Source of the DNA: JACVRW01 sp963827065
GTDB lineage: Bacteria; Actinomycetota; Thermoleophilia; Solirubrobacterales; Thermoleophilaceae
Direction: 5' to 3'
Assembly (NCBI GenBank): GCA_963827065.1
Contig: CAWGZM010000001.1
Span: 1 to 64,000, forward strand
DNA length: 64,000 nt
In this document: positions 26,635 through 34,653 of the stretch, piece after piece
Numbering within the stretch: position 1 is the stretch's first letter
Layout of the letters: each line of letters begins with the position of its first letter
Translations under genes and position numbers: made by a program
Notes under the pieces: generated by a model
What the model was told of the DNA's origin: nothing
The model's input: the letters and a program-made list of their open reading frames with translations, nothing else
The model's database searches: none

Positions 26635-27656
26635 CGGGCGCGGGCGCGACCGGAGGGGGCGGCGCCGGCAAGGCCCGAATCTTCATCAGCTACCGGCGTC
26701 GGGAGACCGCGGGACACGCTGGGCGGCTCTACGACGGCCTTGTCGAGCATTTCGGCGAGGAGCGCGTGTTCATGGACGTCACCATGGAGCCCGGGGTCGA
26801 CTTCGCGGAGACGATTCAGGACGCGGTCGGGTCGTGCGGAGCGCTCGTCGCATTGATCGGCGAGGACTGGCTCACCGTGACGGACGCGGGCGGCAACCGG
26901 CGGATCGACGATCCGGCCGACGTCCACCGTATGGAGATCGAGGCCGCGCTCGATCGGAGCGTGCGGCTGATTCCGGCGCTCGTACAGGACGCCGAGATGC
27001 CGGCCGCAGACGACCTGCCCGAGGCGCTGGGGCCCCTGGTGCGCCGTCAGGCAGTCGACCTCAGCGACCAGCGCTGGGACTACGACGTCGGACGCCTCGT
27101 GTCCGTACTCGAGCGGGTGTTGACGGACGCGGTCGAGGTGGGAAAGCCAACCGGCCCCGCAGATAGGTGGCGCAGACGGGGCAGGCGTGTGGCCAGCCGG
27201 GTCCGGCGGCTGGCTGTGCGCTACCGCGGCCGAGCAGGCTTCGTGGCGGGTGCGCTCAGCGCGCTGCTCGTCGTCGGCGTCGTCGCGGCCGCGACGGGCT
27301 ACTTCGAAGGGCCGTTGCTGAGGATCTCGTCGTTCGAGTACGTGTCGCCGCGGCCGAACGAGTCCCTCGCGCAGCGATGCCTTGTGCGAGCCGAGTCGGA
27401 CTACCGCGTCAGGAGCGCCCGCTTCGTAGTGGACGGCGACGAGCGGAACTCCCTCGAAGAGCAGACCAGTGCCCCCTGGCAGTGCAACAACCGCGGAAAC
27501 AGAAACGAATGGGACACCTGCGAGGGCCACAGCCGCGGCTTTCCCCTGGATGACAGCCGGCCGCACACCCTCACGGCGACAGTGACCGACTCCCAGGGAA
27601 ACACCGCGACCAGAACGAGGACCGTGGACACGAATTGCCCCGACGGACCGGGATAG
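26631..27656 (+). CDS. TIR domain protein with one TM helix and Ig-like tail
   Basis: This is a 341-residue protein starting with an ATGA overlap. After a Gly-rich leader, the TIR domain (about 15-160) shows RIFISYRRRETAGHAGRL, RVFMDVTMEPGVDFAE, LVALIGEDWLTV and HRMEIEAAL with the putative catalytic Glu. A basic stretch and a hydrophobic helix (FVAGALSALLVVGVVAAATGY) follow at about 205-225. The last 115 residues are an extracytoplasmic beta-rich domain with Cys pairs (WQCNNRGNRNEWDTCEG) ending in a HTLTATVTDSQGNTATRT Ig-like strand. Topology suggests an outside sensor linked to an inside TIR. Confidence 0.87.
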   Translation: MTGAGATGGGGAGKARIFISYRRRETAGHAGRLYDGLVEHFGEERVFMDVTMEPGVDFAETIQDAVGSCGALVALIGEDWLTVTDAGGNRRIDDPADVHRMEIEAALDRSVRLIPALVQDAEMPAADDLPEALGPLVRRQAVDLSDQRWDYDVGRLVSVLERVLTDAVEVGKPTGPADRWRRRGRRVASRVRRLAVRYRGRAGFVAGALSALLVVGVVAAATGYFEGPLLRISSFEYVSPRPNESLAQRCLVRAESDYRVRSARFVVDGDERNSLEEQTSAPWQCNNRGNRNEWDTCEGHSRGFPLDDSRPHTLTATVTDSQGNTATRTRTVDTNCPDGPG

Positions 27657-27689
27657 CCGGTCCTCGGGATCACCCGGCCCGGAATTGCG

Positions 27690-28193
27690 TCAAGGCCTGC
27701 CGATCGCCGGCGACGCGCTCGGTACTGCGGTCTTGACGACGTGCTGGATCCGGTTCCTAAGGTCCTCCTTCAGCTTCTTCTGGCTCTTCCAGAAGATGGT
27801 CGGGATGTCCTTGACATCAAACGGAAGCTGCCGTTCCCTGCTTGGCAACCAGGACGACCACGTCGGCCTGTTGAACCTGTTCGGGTATGTAGAGCGCTTC
27901 CTTCGCGATGTCCCAGTCGGCCAGCTGGGAGTACATGACGCGCCCAAGTCGTGTACCGGCTCGTGCTTGGCCATCACGTAGGAGATGATCTGGTTCTCCG
28001 CGGCGGGCCCGGCCGAGCTCCACCAGCTCCGGTGCGCGGTTCAGCGACGACGCTGTCGAAGGGAGTGCGACAACCGTTGTAGAGCACGTGCCCGTGCTCG
28101 CTCACAACCTCGCCGAGTGCCGAACCAACGCGGTGGATTCGACGCCCTTGCTCGGTCGCGGCGTCGAATCCCTCCAACTACGAGGATGCTCAT
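27690..28193 (-). pseudogene. SLOG-like nucleotide-sensor gene, decayed
   Basis: Starting at ATG 28193 (MSILVVGG), coding pieces in successive frames read FDAATEQGRRIHRVGSALGE, GHVLYNGCRTPFDSVVAE, LNRAPELVELGRA, ENQIISYVMAKHEPVHDL, GRVMYSQLADWDIAKEALYI and EQVQQADVVVLVAKQG, then KDIPTIFWKSQKKLKEDL. In order they form a Rossmann-like domain similar to SLOG-family nucleotide-sensing proteins, which work with TIR effectors in known defence systems. At least four frame changes are needed, too many to call intact. It is divergent from the NDT-TRAF gene and may be its lost partner. Confidence 0.5.
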
Positions 28194-28222
28194 GGCACGT
28201 ACCATTGCCATATGAGCCGTGC

Positions 28223-29596
28223 GTGCGCAAGGCCGACATTGCTTTGACCACGGCACGTCCCCCGCTTTGCTTCGTCGTCATGCCGTCCGGCGTCAAGTCC
28301 TACGGCCGCGGCGGTTCGATCGACTTCGACGCCGTCTATGAGCGACTGGTAGCACCTGCGCTGAGCCAGGCCAAGCTGCAGCCGCTGCGCGCCGACCAAG
28401 AGCTCCTCGGCGACATCGAGCACAAGGCGATGTTCGACGGGCTGATCCTGTCGGATTATGCAGTCGCCGATCTGACCACCGCCGACCCCAAGGTCTTCTA
28501 CGAGTTGGGGGTGCGCCATGCGGTTCGTCCGCACAGCACGGTCCTGATCGCCGCCGACCTCGGCAGGCGCCCGTTCGACCTCGCACCCGCCCCCGTGCTC
28601 TCCTACACCCTCCATAGGAGCGGCGCGCCCGGCGAGGCGGGCGGGGAGCTGCAGCGCCTGACGGCGGCCCTGAACGCGGTGCGGGAGGCGCCCAGCGACC
28701 GGCCGGTTTTCCGGTTCGTCGATGACATGCCAATCCCTGAGATCGACCGCGACAAGACCGATGTGTTCCGCGATCGGGCGGCATACTCGACCGCCGCCAA
28801 GCGCCGGCTGGCCGAGGCCCGGGCCCAGGGACTGGACTCGCTGCGAGCGGTGGAGCCCGACCTCGGTCCGCTGGAGGACGTCGAGGCCGGCGTTGTCGTG
28901 GACCTCCTGATCTCCTATCGCGCGCTGAGCGCCTGGGACGACATGATTCGGCTGACCGAGGGGATGCCCCGCCCGCTTTCGCAGACGGTGCTGGTGCGGG
29001 AGCAGCTCGGCCTTGCGCTGAATCGTGCGGGGCGGAGCGAGGAGGCCGAGGCGGTCCTGCGCGGCGTCCTGGCGCAGCGCGGTCCGAGCAGCGAGACGTA
29101 TGCGCTGCTGGGACGCGTCTACAAAGACCGGTGGACCACAGAGCGCGCGCACAGCCCGCCCCGCGCGCGCGAGTATCTACGCCAGGCCATAGACGCCTAC
29201 ACGGCCGGTTTCGAGGCGGACTGGCGCGATGCCTATCCCGGTGTCAACGCCGCGACGTTGATGGAGATCCTCCAGCCCGGCGGCCAACGCCAGCAACGGT
29301 TGGTGCCGGTGGTCAGATACGCCGTGGAGCGCCGGCTCGCGCAGGGGCGGGCCGACTACTGGGATCACGCCACGCGCCTCGAGCTGGCGGTGGTCGCGCG
29401 AGAGGCCGAGGATGCCGCAGCGGCCGCCGGCGACGCTCTCGCCGCGGTCCGCGAACCGTGGGAGCCGGAGAGCACGGCGAACAACCTGCAGCTCATCCGC
29501 GAGGCCCGCGCCGAACACGGCGAGCAGGTGGATTGGGCCGATGAGATCGAGGAGAAGCTGCTCGTCGCGGCGGCCAGCCGATCAGAATCGCGTTGA
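28223..29596 (+). CDS. NDT-like domain plus TRAFs-binding-like protein
   Basis: This is a 457-residue protein. Residues 10-130 form an alpha/beta nucleotide-binding domain like those of nucleoside deoxyribosyltransferase-like proteins: CFVVMPSGVKSYG, FDAVYERLVAPALSQA, MFDGLILSDYAVADLTT, NPxVFYELGVRHA in the form DPKVFYELGVRHA, and STVLIAADLG. From about 205 on are TPR-like helices with RALSAWDDMIRLTEGMP, REQLGLALNRAGRSEEAEAV and YALLGRVYKDRW, matching the TRAFs-binding module. GTG 28223 is the nearest start in frame. One base separates its stop from the next gene's start. The domain likely binds or modifies a nucleotide. Confidence 0.75.
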   Translation: MRKADIALTTARPPLCFVVMPSGVKSYGRGGSIDFDAVYERLVAPALSQAKLQPLRADQELLGDIEHKAMFDGLILSDYAVADLTTADPKVFYELGVRHAVRPHSTVLIAADLGRRPFDLAPAPVLSYTLHRSGAPGEAGGELQRLTAALNAVREAPSDRPVFRFVDDMPIPEIDRDKTDVFRDRAAYSTAAKRRLAEARAQGLDSLRAVEPDLGPLEDVEAGVVVDLLISYRALSAWDDMIRLTEGMPRPLSQTVLVREQLGLALNRAGRSEEAEAVLRGVLAQRGPSSETYALLGRVYKDRWTTERAHSPPRAREYLRQAIDAYTAGFEADWRDAYPGVNAATLMEILQPGGQRQQRLVPVVRYAVERRLAQGRADYWDHATRLELAVVAREAEDAAAAAGDALAAVREPWEPESTANNLQLIREARAEHGEQVDWADEIEEKLLVAAASRSESR

Positions 29597-29597
29597 G

Positions 29598-30044
29598 ATG
29601 CGAATAGCGACGCCGAATCTCATCATCGCTGTCACCCAGGCGGAGGTCGTGGGGTGGATCTGTCTGGTCGTCGGGATCCTTGTACTGCTGGGTGGTGTGG
29701 CAATCGGACTCTCAACTTCCCGCTTGCAAGGAGGCAAGGGGGCCAAGGAGGCCAAGGCCAAAATGGCGGAAGCGCGCGCGAGCATCGAGGAGGCTAAGAG
29801 GCGCATCGAGTGGAGCACCTCTGCGGCGGGCGAGGAGTCGCTCGCGGCCGATGCGGCCGGCGTGACAGAGGCTGCAGAGGCGGCGGGCGAGTCCACGGAA
29901 GCAGCCGGGACGGCGCTCGAGCAAGTGGAGGGCATCGTCGCTTCGCTGCCGGAAAACCTGCGCTTCGCCGGCCTGCTCGTCCTCGTCGGGACTGTCCTGA
30001 TAGGGGTCGCCACCGTGCAGTTCGGCGGCGTCTCACTGTTCTGA
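29598..30044 (+). CDS. Two-helix membrane protein with central coiled coil
   Basis: This is a 148-residue protein. TM1 (VVGWICLVVGILVLLGGVAIGL, about 17-38) is followed by a charged helical stretch rich in Lys, Glu and Ala (GAKEAKAKMAEARASIEEAKRR and AAEAAGESTEAAGTALEQ), then TM2 (FAGLLVLVGTVLIGVATVQFGG, about 122-143). The helical hairpin could oligomerise or span the cell envelope, but no family is recognised. It overlaps the FAD gene (TGATG) and follows the NDT-TRAF gene by one base, so it is part of a four-gene coupled operon. Confidence 0.78.
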   Translation: MRIATPNLIIAVTQAEVVGWICLVVGILVLLGGVAIGLSTSRLQGGKGAKEAKAKMAEARASIEEAKRRIEWSTSAAGEESLAADAAGVTEAAEAAGESTEAAGTALEQVEGIVASLPENLRFAGLLVLVGTVLIGVATVQFGGVSLF

Positions 30045-31414
30045 TGGGACCTGCGGCGGGAGCGCACGCCGGACCAGGGATGGAGGACTGGGGGCGGCTC
30101 ATCTCGTTTCGCCCGGACCTGGTCCTGCGGCCTTCGAGCATTGACGAGCTGAAGACGATGCTGGAGCGAGTCCACCGCGGTGAGTTGGGGAACGGCGTCG
30201 TGCGCGTGCCAGGTAGCCTGCATTCCTGCTCCGAGATCGTGGCCTCCGAGGCTGTCGTCGACACCTCCGCGCTTCCGAAGACCGTGGAATTCGAGGCCGC
30301 TGATGCGGCCGCGGTGGCATCGGCCAACGTGACGCTGCACGAGTTCCTGGCCGAGCTGGGCCGCCGTGGCAAGTCGGTAACGGCGACGGGCGGCACCGAT
30401 CACCAGACGCTGGCGGGCCTGATCTCCACCGGCACCGCGCCGGCCAGCTCCCGGCATGCCCTGTACGAGCTGCTGGAGTGGGTGGAGCTGGTGGCCGTGG
30501 ATGCGGCAAGCGGGCGCGCGGTGGAGCGGCGCGTATCGCGCGGCGACCCCGACTTCCCGGCGGTCGTGTGCTCGCTGGGACTGCTCGGCGTGCTCACGCG
30601 GGTCCGCTTTTCGTTGGTGGACGAGCGCTACTTCGCCGTGGTCCAGAAGATCGTCCACCTCGATGACGTGCTGGACGAATTGGACGCCACCTCGCGGAAG
30701 TACGACTTCTGGCGCGTGAACTGGGCACCCAAGTCCACAAAGGCGCTGCTCTGGGCAGCCACGGAAGTCCCGCCGGACCAGTCGGAGCCGGACGGTGACT
30801 ACCGCGCCGATCAATCCGAGCACCTGCTCGACGTCGTCTTCGAGGTGATGGACAAGGTTGGCGCTACGGGGCCGCTGCTGAACGACGCGCTGGACGCGGT
30901 CTACGACGTCATGACCCTCACCTACGGCAAGCGCCAAGCAACCGGACCGCTTCGCAACATGCTTCCCGTTGATCGTCGCGTCCCGCTACGCGTAGCGATG
31001 GCCGAGTGGAGCTTCCGGCCGGAGCACGTACACCGGGTGATCGGCGAGTGCCAGGACTATTTCGACGACCACGGCTGGCCCAACATCCCAACGGAGATCG
31101 AGCTCAGCCGCGTTGACGGGAGCCTCATGTCGGCGTGGAACTGGGAGGGGCTGCCCTACGTCGTGAAGTTCAACTTCATGTACCTCACCGAGGTCTGCAG
31201 GAAAGCCCGCGAGAAGCAGGCGCTCTACGCTCACCTCCGCGGCCTCTGGGAGCACCTGGAGAGCGCGGGCGTCCCGTTCAAGGCGCATTGGGGAAAGATC
31301 AACTTCATCGACCCCGAGTTCGTGCGGCGCAACCACGACGTCGATGCGTTCCGGCCACTGATCTCTCCGATGTTCATGAACGACTACCTCGCGGAGCGGA
31401 TCGGCCGGCCATGA
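30044..31414 (+). CDS. FAD-binding oxidoreductase (aldonolactone oxidase-like)
   Basis: The 456-residue protein has a PCMH-type FAD-binding N-terminus: NGVVRVPGSLHSCSEIV with the His that often links FAD, and TATGGTDHQTLAGLISTGT. The C-terminal half resembles D-arabinono-lactone oxidases (DDHGWPNIPTEIELSRVDG, LPYVVKFNFMYLTEV, AHWGKINFIDPEFVRR). An alternative start is ATG 30080. It overlaps the M19 gene by ATGA. The substrate is probably a sugar lactone or related alcohol, which I cannot specify. Such a metabolic enzyme in a TRAFs-binding operon is unusual. Confidence 0.82.
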   Translation: MGPAAGAHAGPGMEDWGRLISFRPDLVLRPSSIDELKTMLERVHRGELGNGVVRVPGSLHSCSEIVASEAVVDTSALPKTVEFEAADAAAVASANVTLHEFLAELGRRGKSVTATGGTDHQTLAGLISTGTAPASSRHALYELLEWVELVAVDAASGRAVERRVSRGDPDFPAVVCSLGLLGVLTRVRFSLVDERYFAVVQKIVHLDDVLDELDATSRKYDFWRVNWAPKSTKALLWAATEVPPDQSEPDGDYRADQSEHLLDVVFEVMDKVGATGPLLNDALDAVYDVMTLTYGKRQATGPLRNMLPVDRRVPLRVAMAEWSFRPEHVHRVIGECQDYFDDHGWPNIPTEIELSRVDGSLMSAWNWEGLPYVVKFNFMYLTEVCRKAREKQALYAHLRGLWEHLESAGVPFKAHWGKINFIDPEFVRRNHDVDAFRPLISPMFMNDYLAERIGRP

Positions 31415-32544
31415 ACGGCTCCTTCCCCGGGCTGACCGACATCCACGCGCACCCGGCAATGAACGCCTTCCTATGGGACCGTGACCTGCGACGCCACTAT
31501 TGGACCGGGGGCACGTTCAACCCGCTGGCCAGCCTGAGTGACTTCAAGATGTTGGATAAGGGCGGGGTGAAGGTGCTGTGGTCGTCACTTCACATCCCCG
31601 AGCGGGAGTACTTCCAGTGCAAGTTCATCCGCCTCGCCGCCCACCTCTTCCGTGGCGGGCGCATGCTGCTGAGGGGGAACGCGTGGGAATGCCTGCTGGC
31701 GATGATGGCTGTGATGGAGCGGCAGGTGGCGCGGGCCGAGGATCAGTTCGAGCTGGCCCGCTCGAACGCCGAGCTGGACCGGATCAGGGCTGCGGGTAAG
31801 ACGGCGATCGTTCATACCGTCGAGGGTGGCCATGTTCTCGGCGCGGGGCTGAGCCCGGACGATCTAGCGGGGCGGCTCGCCCGGCTGGAGGAGCTTGCGA
31901 AGCGGGGCGTCGCCTCGCTCACCCTTACGCATCTCTTCCCAAACGAGCTGGGGGGGCACGCCGAGGGCATCCCCGAAGAGCAGCGCAAGTTTCCCATCTG
32001 CCGTCTGGACACCCGGGTGGATCTGTCGAGGGGACTGACGGCCACGGGCAAGGCTCTGCTCGAGCGAATGGTGGAGCTGCGCATGATCCCCGACGTCACG
32101 CATTGCACGCCCCGCGCCAGGCGGGACGTCTACAAGCTCGTGGCGAACCGCGTCCCCGTGATCGCTTCGCACATAGGCGTGCGTTCGATGAATGACGTGG
32201 ACTACAACCTCGACGAGGACGACGTGCGCGCCATCGTGGCGTCGGGCGGGGTGGTCGGGGTGATCTTCATGCCTTACTGGCTGGACAAGGCCCACCCCGG
32301 GCCGGGGCTGGACGCGATCTGGAGGACTATGGACACCCTGCAGCAGCTGAGCGGCGCCTCATGGAAACACGTAGCCATAGGAACCGATTTCGATGGCTTC
32401 ACCGACCCACCCGACGACTGCGACAGCGAGGCGCGGCTGCCACTGATCCGGGAGATGCTGCAAGCCAACGGCGTTTCGCGGATCGACGCCGAGGCCGTGC
32501 TGGGCGGCAACGCGCGCCGCGTCCTTCGCGACGGCTGGCGCTAG
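31411..32544 (+). CDS. Peptidase M19 (membrane dipeptidase-like) family protein
   Basis: The 377-residue protein has the metal ligands of the M19 amidohydrolase group: LTDIHAHPAMN (HxH near the N-terminus), AIVHTVEGGHVLG with the bridging Glu, IPDVTHCTP, PVIASHIGVRS and VAIGTDFDGF. No signal peptide is present, although characterised relatives are often membrane-anchored. It ends the NDT-TRAF operon. Relatives hydrolyse dipeptides or act on other amide substrates; a wall-derived dipeptide is conceivable but unproven. Confidence 0.83.
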   Translation: MNGSFPGLTDIHAHPAMNAFLWDRDLRRHYWTGGTFNPLASLSDFKMLDKGGVKVLWSSLHIPEREYFQCKFIRLAAHLFRGGRMLLRGNAWECLLAMMAVMERQVARAEDQFELARSNAELDRIRAAGKTAIVHTVEGGHVLGAGLSPDDLAGRLARLEELAKRGVASLTLTHLFPNELGGHAEGIPEEQRKFPICRLDTRVDLSRGLTATGKALLERMVELRMIPDVTHCTPRARRDVYKLVANRVPVIASHIGVRSMNDVDYNLDEDDVRAIVASGGVVGVIFMPYWLDKAHPGPGLDAIWRTMDTLQQLSGASWKHVAIGTDFDGFTDPPDDCDSEARLPLIREMLQANGVSRIDAEAVLGGNARRVLRDGWR

Positions 32545-32656
32545 CCCGCTCGGCGATCGTCGCTCGCAGCGGCTTGCGGGCTGAGGTGAGCCGTCACGGT
32601 TGGCTGAGCCCGGCAGCGCTACAGTCGCCACGAGGGCCCGCTGAGCGGGCGATCAG

Positions 32657-32935
32657 ATGTCCGACATCTTCATCAGCTATCGCCGTGGTGCCGCCTCGCC
32701 ATACGCGCGTGGCATTTACGAACGGCTCGAGGAGCAGTTCGGTTCCGAGCGGTCTTCATGGACATCGACACCATGGAGCTCGGCGTCGACTTCGTCGACT
32801 ACCTCCACAGCGCCGTGGGCTCCTGCCGTGTTCTGATTGTCGTGGATCTCACCCGATTGGATCTCCGCCGTGGAGGGAACGCGCGACGAGGAGTCCACCG
32901 CGGAAGGCAAGGGCCGAGCAGACTGACAAGTTAAG
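32657..32935 (+). pseudogene. TIR domain gene, frameshifted and truncated
   Basis: The start reads MSDIFISYRRGAASPYARGI and EEQFGSER, clearly a TIR domain. A one-base loss near 32750 moves the frame to FMDIDTMELGVDFVDYLHSAVGSCRVLIVV, and another shift follows before ISAVEGTRDEE. The helix with the putative catalytic Glu and any C-terminal sensor are missing. It lies after the M19 gene on the same strand. Confidence 0.65.
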
Positions 32936-33096
32936 AGATGGAGGCGGCGCTCGGCGACTTTCAGCGCGCCTTGGCGGACCACGAGCCCGGGACACTTGAC
33001 AGCGTGACCGCCGGACGCCTCATGCCCGAGGGCCTAACCCTCATAGTGCAAACACCGCCGCAACACCAAGGCGAGCGGGGGCCGACATGCAGATAT

Positions 33097-33112
33097 TGTG
33101 ACATCTGTCACA
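33097..33112. promoter_or_regulatory. Crp/Fnr-type palindrome
   Basis: TGTGA-CATCTG-TCACA is an exact match to the CRP consensus half-sites with a 6-base centre; the dyad is in fact 7 bases each side with a 2-base gap. It sits about 17 bases before a TTGACC box and upstream of the short CHAT-like remnant and the subtilase. Actinobacterial Crp proteins use this same consensus. The cognate regulator is not in the window. Confidence 0.5.
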
Positions 33113-33128
33113 GATACCCCACTATTCC

Positions 33129-33158
33129 TTGACCGATTCCCCCATACGGGCCTACGCT
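33129..33158 (+). promoter_or_regulatory. Putative promoter upstream of subtilase locus
   Basis: TTGACC (33129-33134) and TACGCT (33153-33158) are 18 bases apart, just downstream of the Crp-like palindrome. The -35 box is good, the -10 weak. A class I-type activation geometry is possible. Confidence 0.35.
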
Positions 33159-33229
33159 CGGTCTTGATGCAGGACTTTCACTGAGCACTGGACCTGGGGG
33201 CCGAAGTTGGGCCTGAGAGAGCAAGGATC

Positions 33230-33472
33230 GTGGCCCGCGGAATCAACCCATCGGCGCGCGCTCACACCGGCGGCAAGCGGGTCGGGCGTGCGACGGAGTA
33301 TCTGGGCGCGCGCGCTTCGGAGACCTCCAGCCAGCTGACCGCGCTCCTGCACGCCCGCGAGAACGGCACGCGAATCGGCCCGCGGGAGCTGAGCCGGGTC
33401 TGGACTGCTAACAACGACGCCCAGAGCTTCCTGGTCATCGGCGACCCCGCGGTTCGGGCGACTGGAGGATGA
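33230..33472 (+). CDS. Short protein like a CHAT/caspase-like C-terminus
   Basis: The 80-residue frame from GTG 33230 includes RATEYLGARASETSSQLTALL and ends LSRVWTANNDAQSFLVIGDP. The W-T-A-N-N-D-A-x-x-x-x-V-I-G-D-P-A pattern is common at the C-termini of CHAT/caspase-like bacterial proteases. The catalytic His and Cys are missing, so it is either a remnant or a small standalone partner. It follows its own promoter-like site and its stop overlaps an ATG of the subtilase gene. Confidence 0.45.
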   Translation: MARGINPSARAHTGGKRVGRATEYLGARASETSSQLTALLHARENGTRIGPRELSRVWTANNDAQSFLVIGDPAVRATGG

Positions 33473-34653
33473 GAACCATGGACGAGCAGGACTACATCGT
33501 CTTCGAGGTGAGGTCCACGGGCGCAGGCGAGGAGGACTTCTCATTCGGTCCCTCCGATGAGGTGGTGGACGAGCCGAGCGCAGTGCTTGACATCCACTCG
33601 ATGACTCCGCCGGAGGCGACGGACGCGAGGCGCGCGCCGAACGTGGTGGTGGCGGAGCCGCTGCCGACCAGACTCATCGAGCCGGTCGCGGAGTCCGACA
33701 TCTCCGGTCCGTTGGCCGGCGGCGCGACATGGGGCGTGGAGACTGTCGGCGCGACCGCGAGCCCGTTCACGGGCAAGGGCGTCAAGGTCGCCGTGCTCGA
33801 CACCGGCATCGACGCGAGTCATCCGGCCTTCGCGGGCCTGACGGTGACCGAGGAAGACTTCACCGGCGAGGGCACCGGCGACACGAACGGGCACGGGACC
33901 CATTGCGCCGGCACGATCGCGGGGCACAAGGTCGACGGCCTGCGCGTCGGCATCGCCCAGGGGCTCGACGAGCTGCTCGTGGGCAAGGTGCTCGGTGAGC
34001 GGGGCGGATCGACGGCAGCTATCGCTAGCGCGATGGTCTGGGCGCTCGACAAGGGCGCGAACGTCCTATCGATGTCGCTCGGGATCGACTTCCCTGGGCT
34101 GGTCGACCGCTTGACCGCGAACGGTCTGAGTGTGCAGCCGGCGACCTCGCGGGCACTTGAGGCGTACCGTGACAACCTCAAGCTGTTCGGTTCGGTCGCC
34201 GGAATGATCGCGGCGAGCAGCCGGTTTGGCCGACCCGCAGTCGTCGTTGCGGCCACCGGCAACGAGAGCGAGCGCGGCGCCGCACAGCCCTACACAATCG
34301 GCGTCTCCCCGCCCGCCGCGTCAGAGGGGTTCATCCGCGTCGCGGCTCTTCAGCAAGACGAGGCAGGCAACCTAGCGATCGCCGACTTCTCCAACACCGG
34401 CGCGACGCTTGCCGCGCCCGGTGTCGATGTCGTGTCGGCCAAGCCGGGCGGCGGGCTGACGTCAAAGAGCGGCACGAGCATGGCGACGCCGCATGTGGCC
34501 GGGGTCGCGGCGCTATGGGCCGAGAAGCTGGCCGCGGACGACCGGTTCGATCCGGACCTTCTATTGGGCGAGCTTCGAGGCAAGAGCCGCGAGCTTGCAT
34601 CACTGGCCGCCGTTGACGGCGGCTCTGGGCTCGTCCAGGCGCCGAACGGATGA
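33469..34653 (+). CDS. Subtilisin-like (S8) serine protease
   Basis: This is a 394-residue protein; ATG 33469 overlaps the upstream stop, and ATG 33478 is possible. The triad is intact: Asp111 in VAVLDTGIDASHP, His142 in NGHGTHCAGTI, Ser337 in KSGTSMATPHVAG. The oxyanion Asn lies in VVAATGNESERG. No signal peptide; the first 80 residues are acidic and may act as a propeptide or docking region. Cytoplasmic subtilases paired with CHAT or TIR proteins occur in bacterial conflict loci; that is context, not proof. Confidence 0.88.
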   Translation: MRTMDEQDYIVFEVRSTGAGEEDFSFGPSDEVVDEPSAVLDIHSMTPPEATDARRAPNVVVAEPLPTRLIEPVAESDISGPLAGGATWGVETVGATASPFTGKGVKVAVLDTGIDASHPAFAGLTVTEEDFTGEGTGDTNGHGTHCAGTIAGHKVDGLRVGIAQGLDELLVGKVLGERGGSTAAIASAMVWALDKGANVLSMSLGIDFPGLVDRLTANGLSVQPATSRALEAYRDNLKLFGSVAGMIAASSRFGRPAVVVAATGNESERGAAQPYTIGVSPPAASEGFIRVAALQQDEAGNLAIADFSNTGATLAAPGVDVVSAKPGGGLTSKSGTSMATPHVAGVAALWAEKLAADDRFDPDLLLGELRGKSRELASLAAVDGGSGLVQAPNG

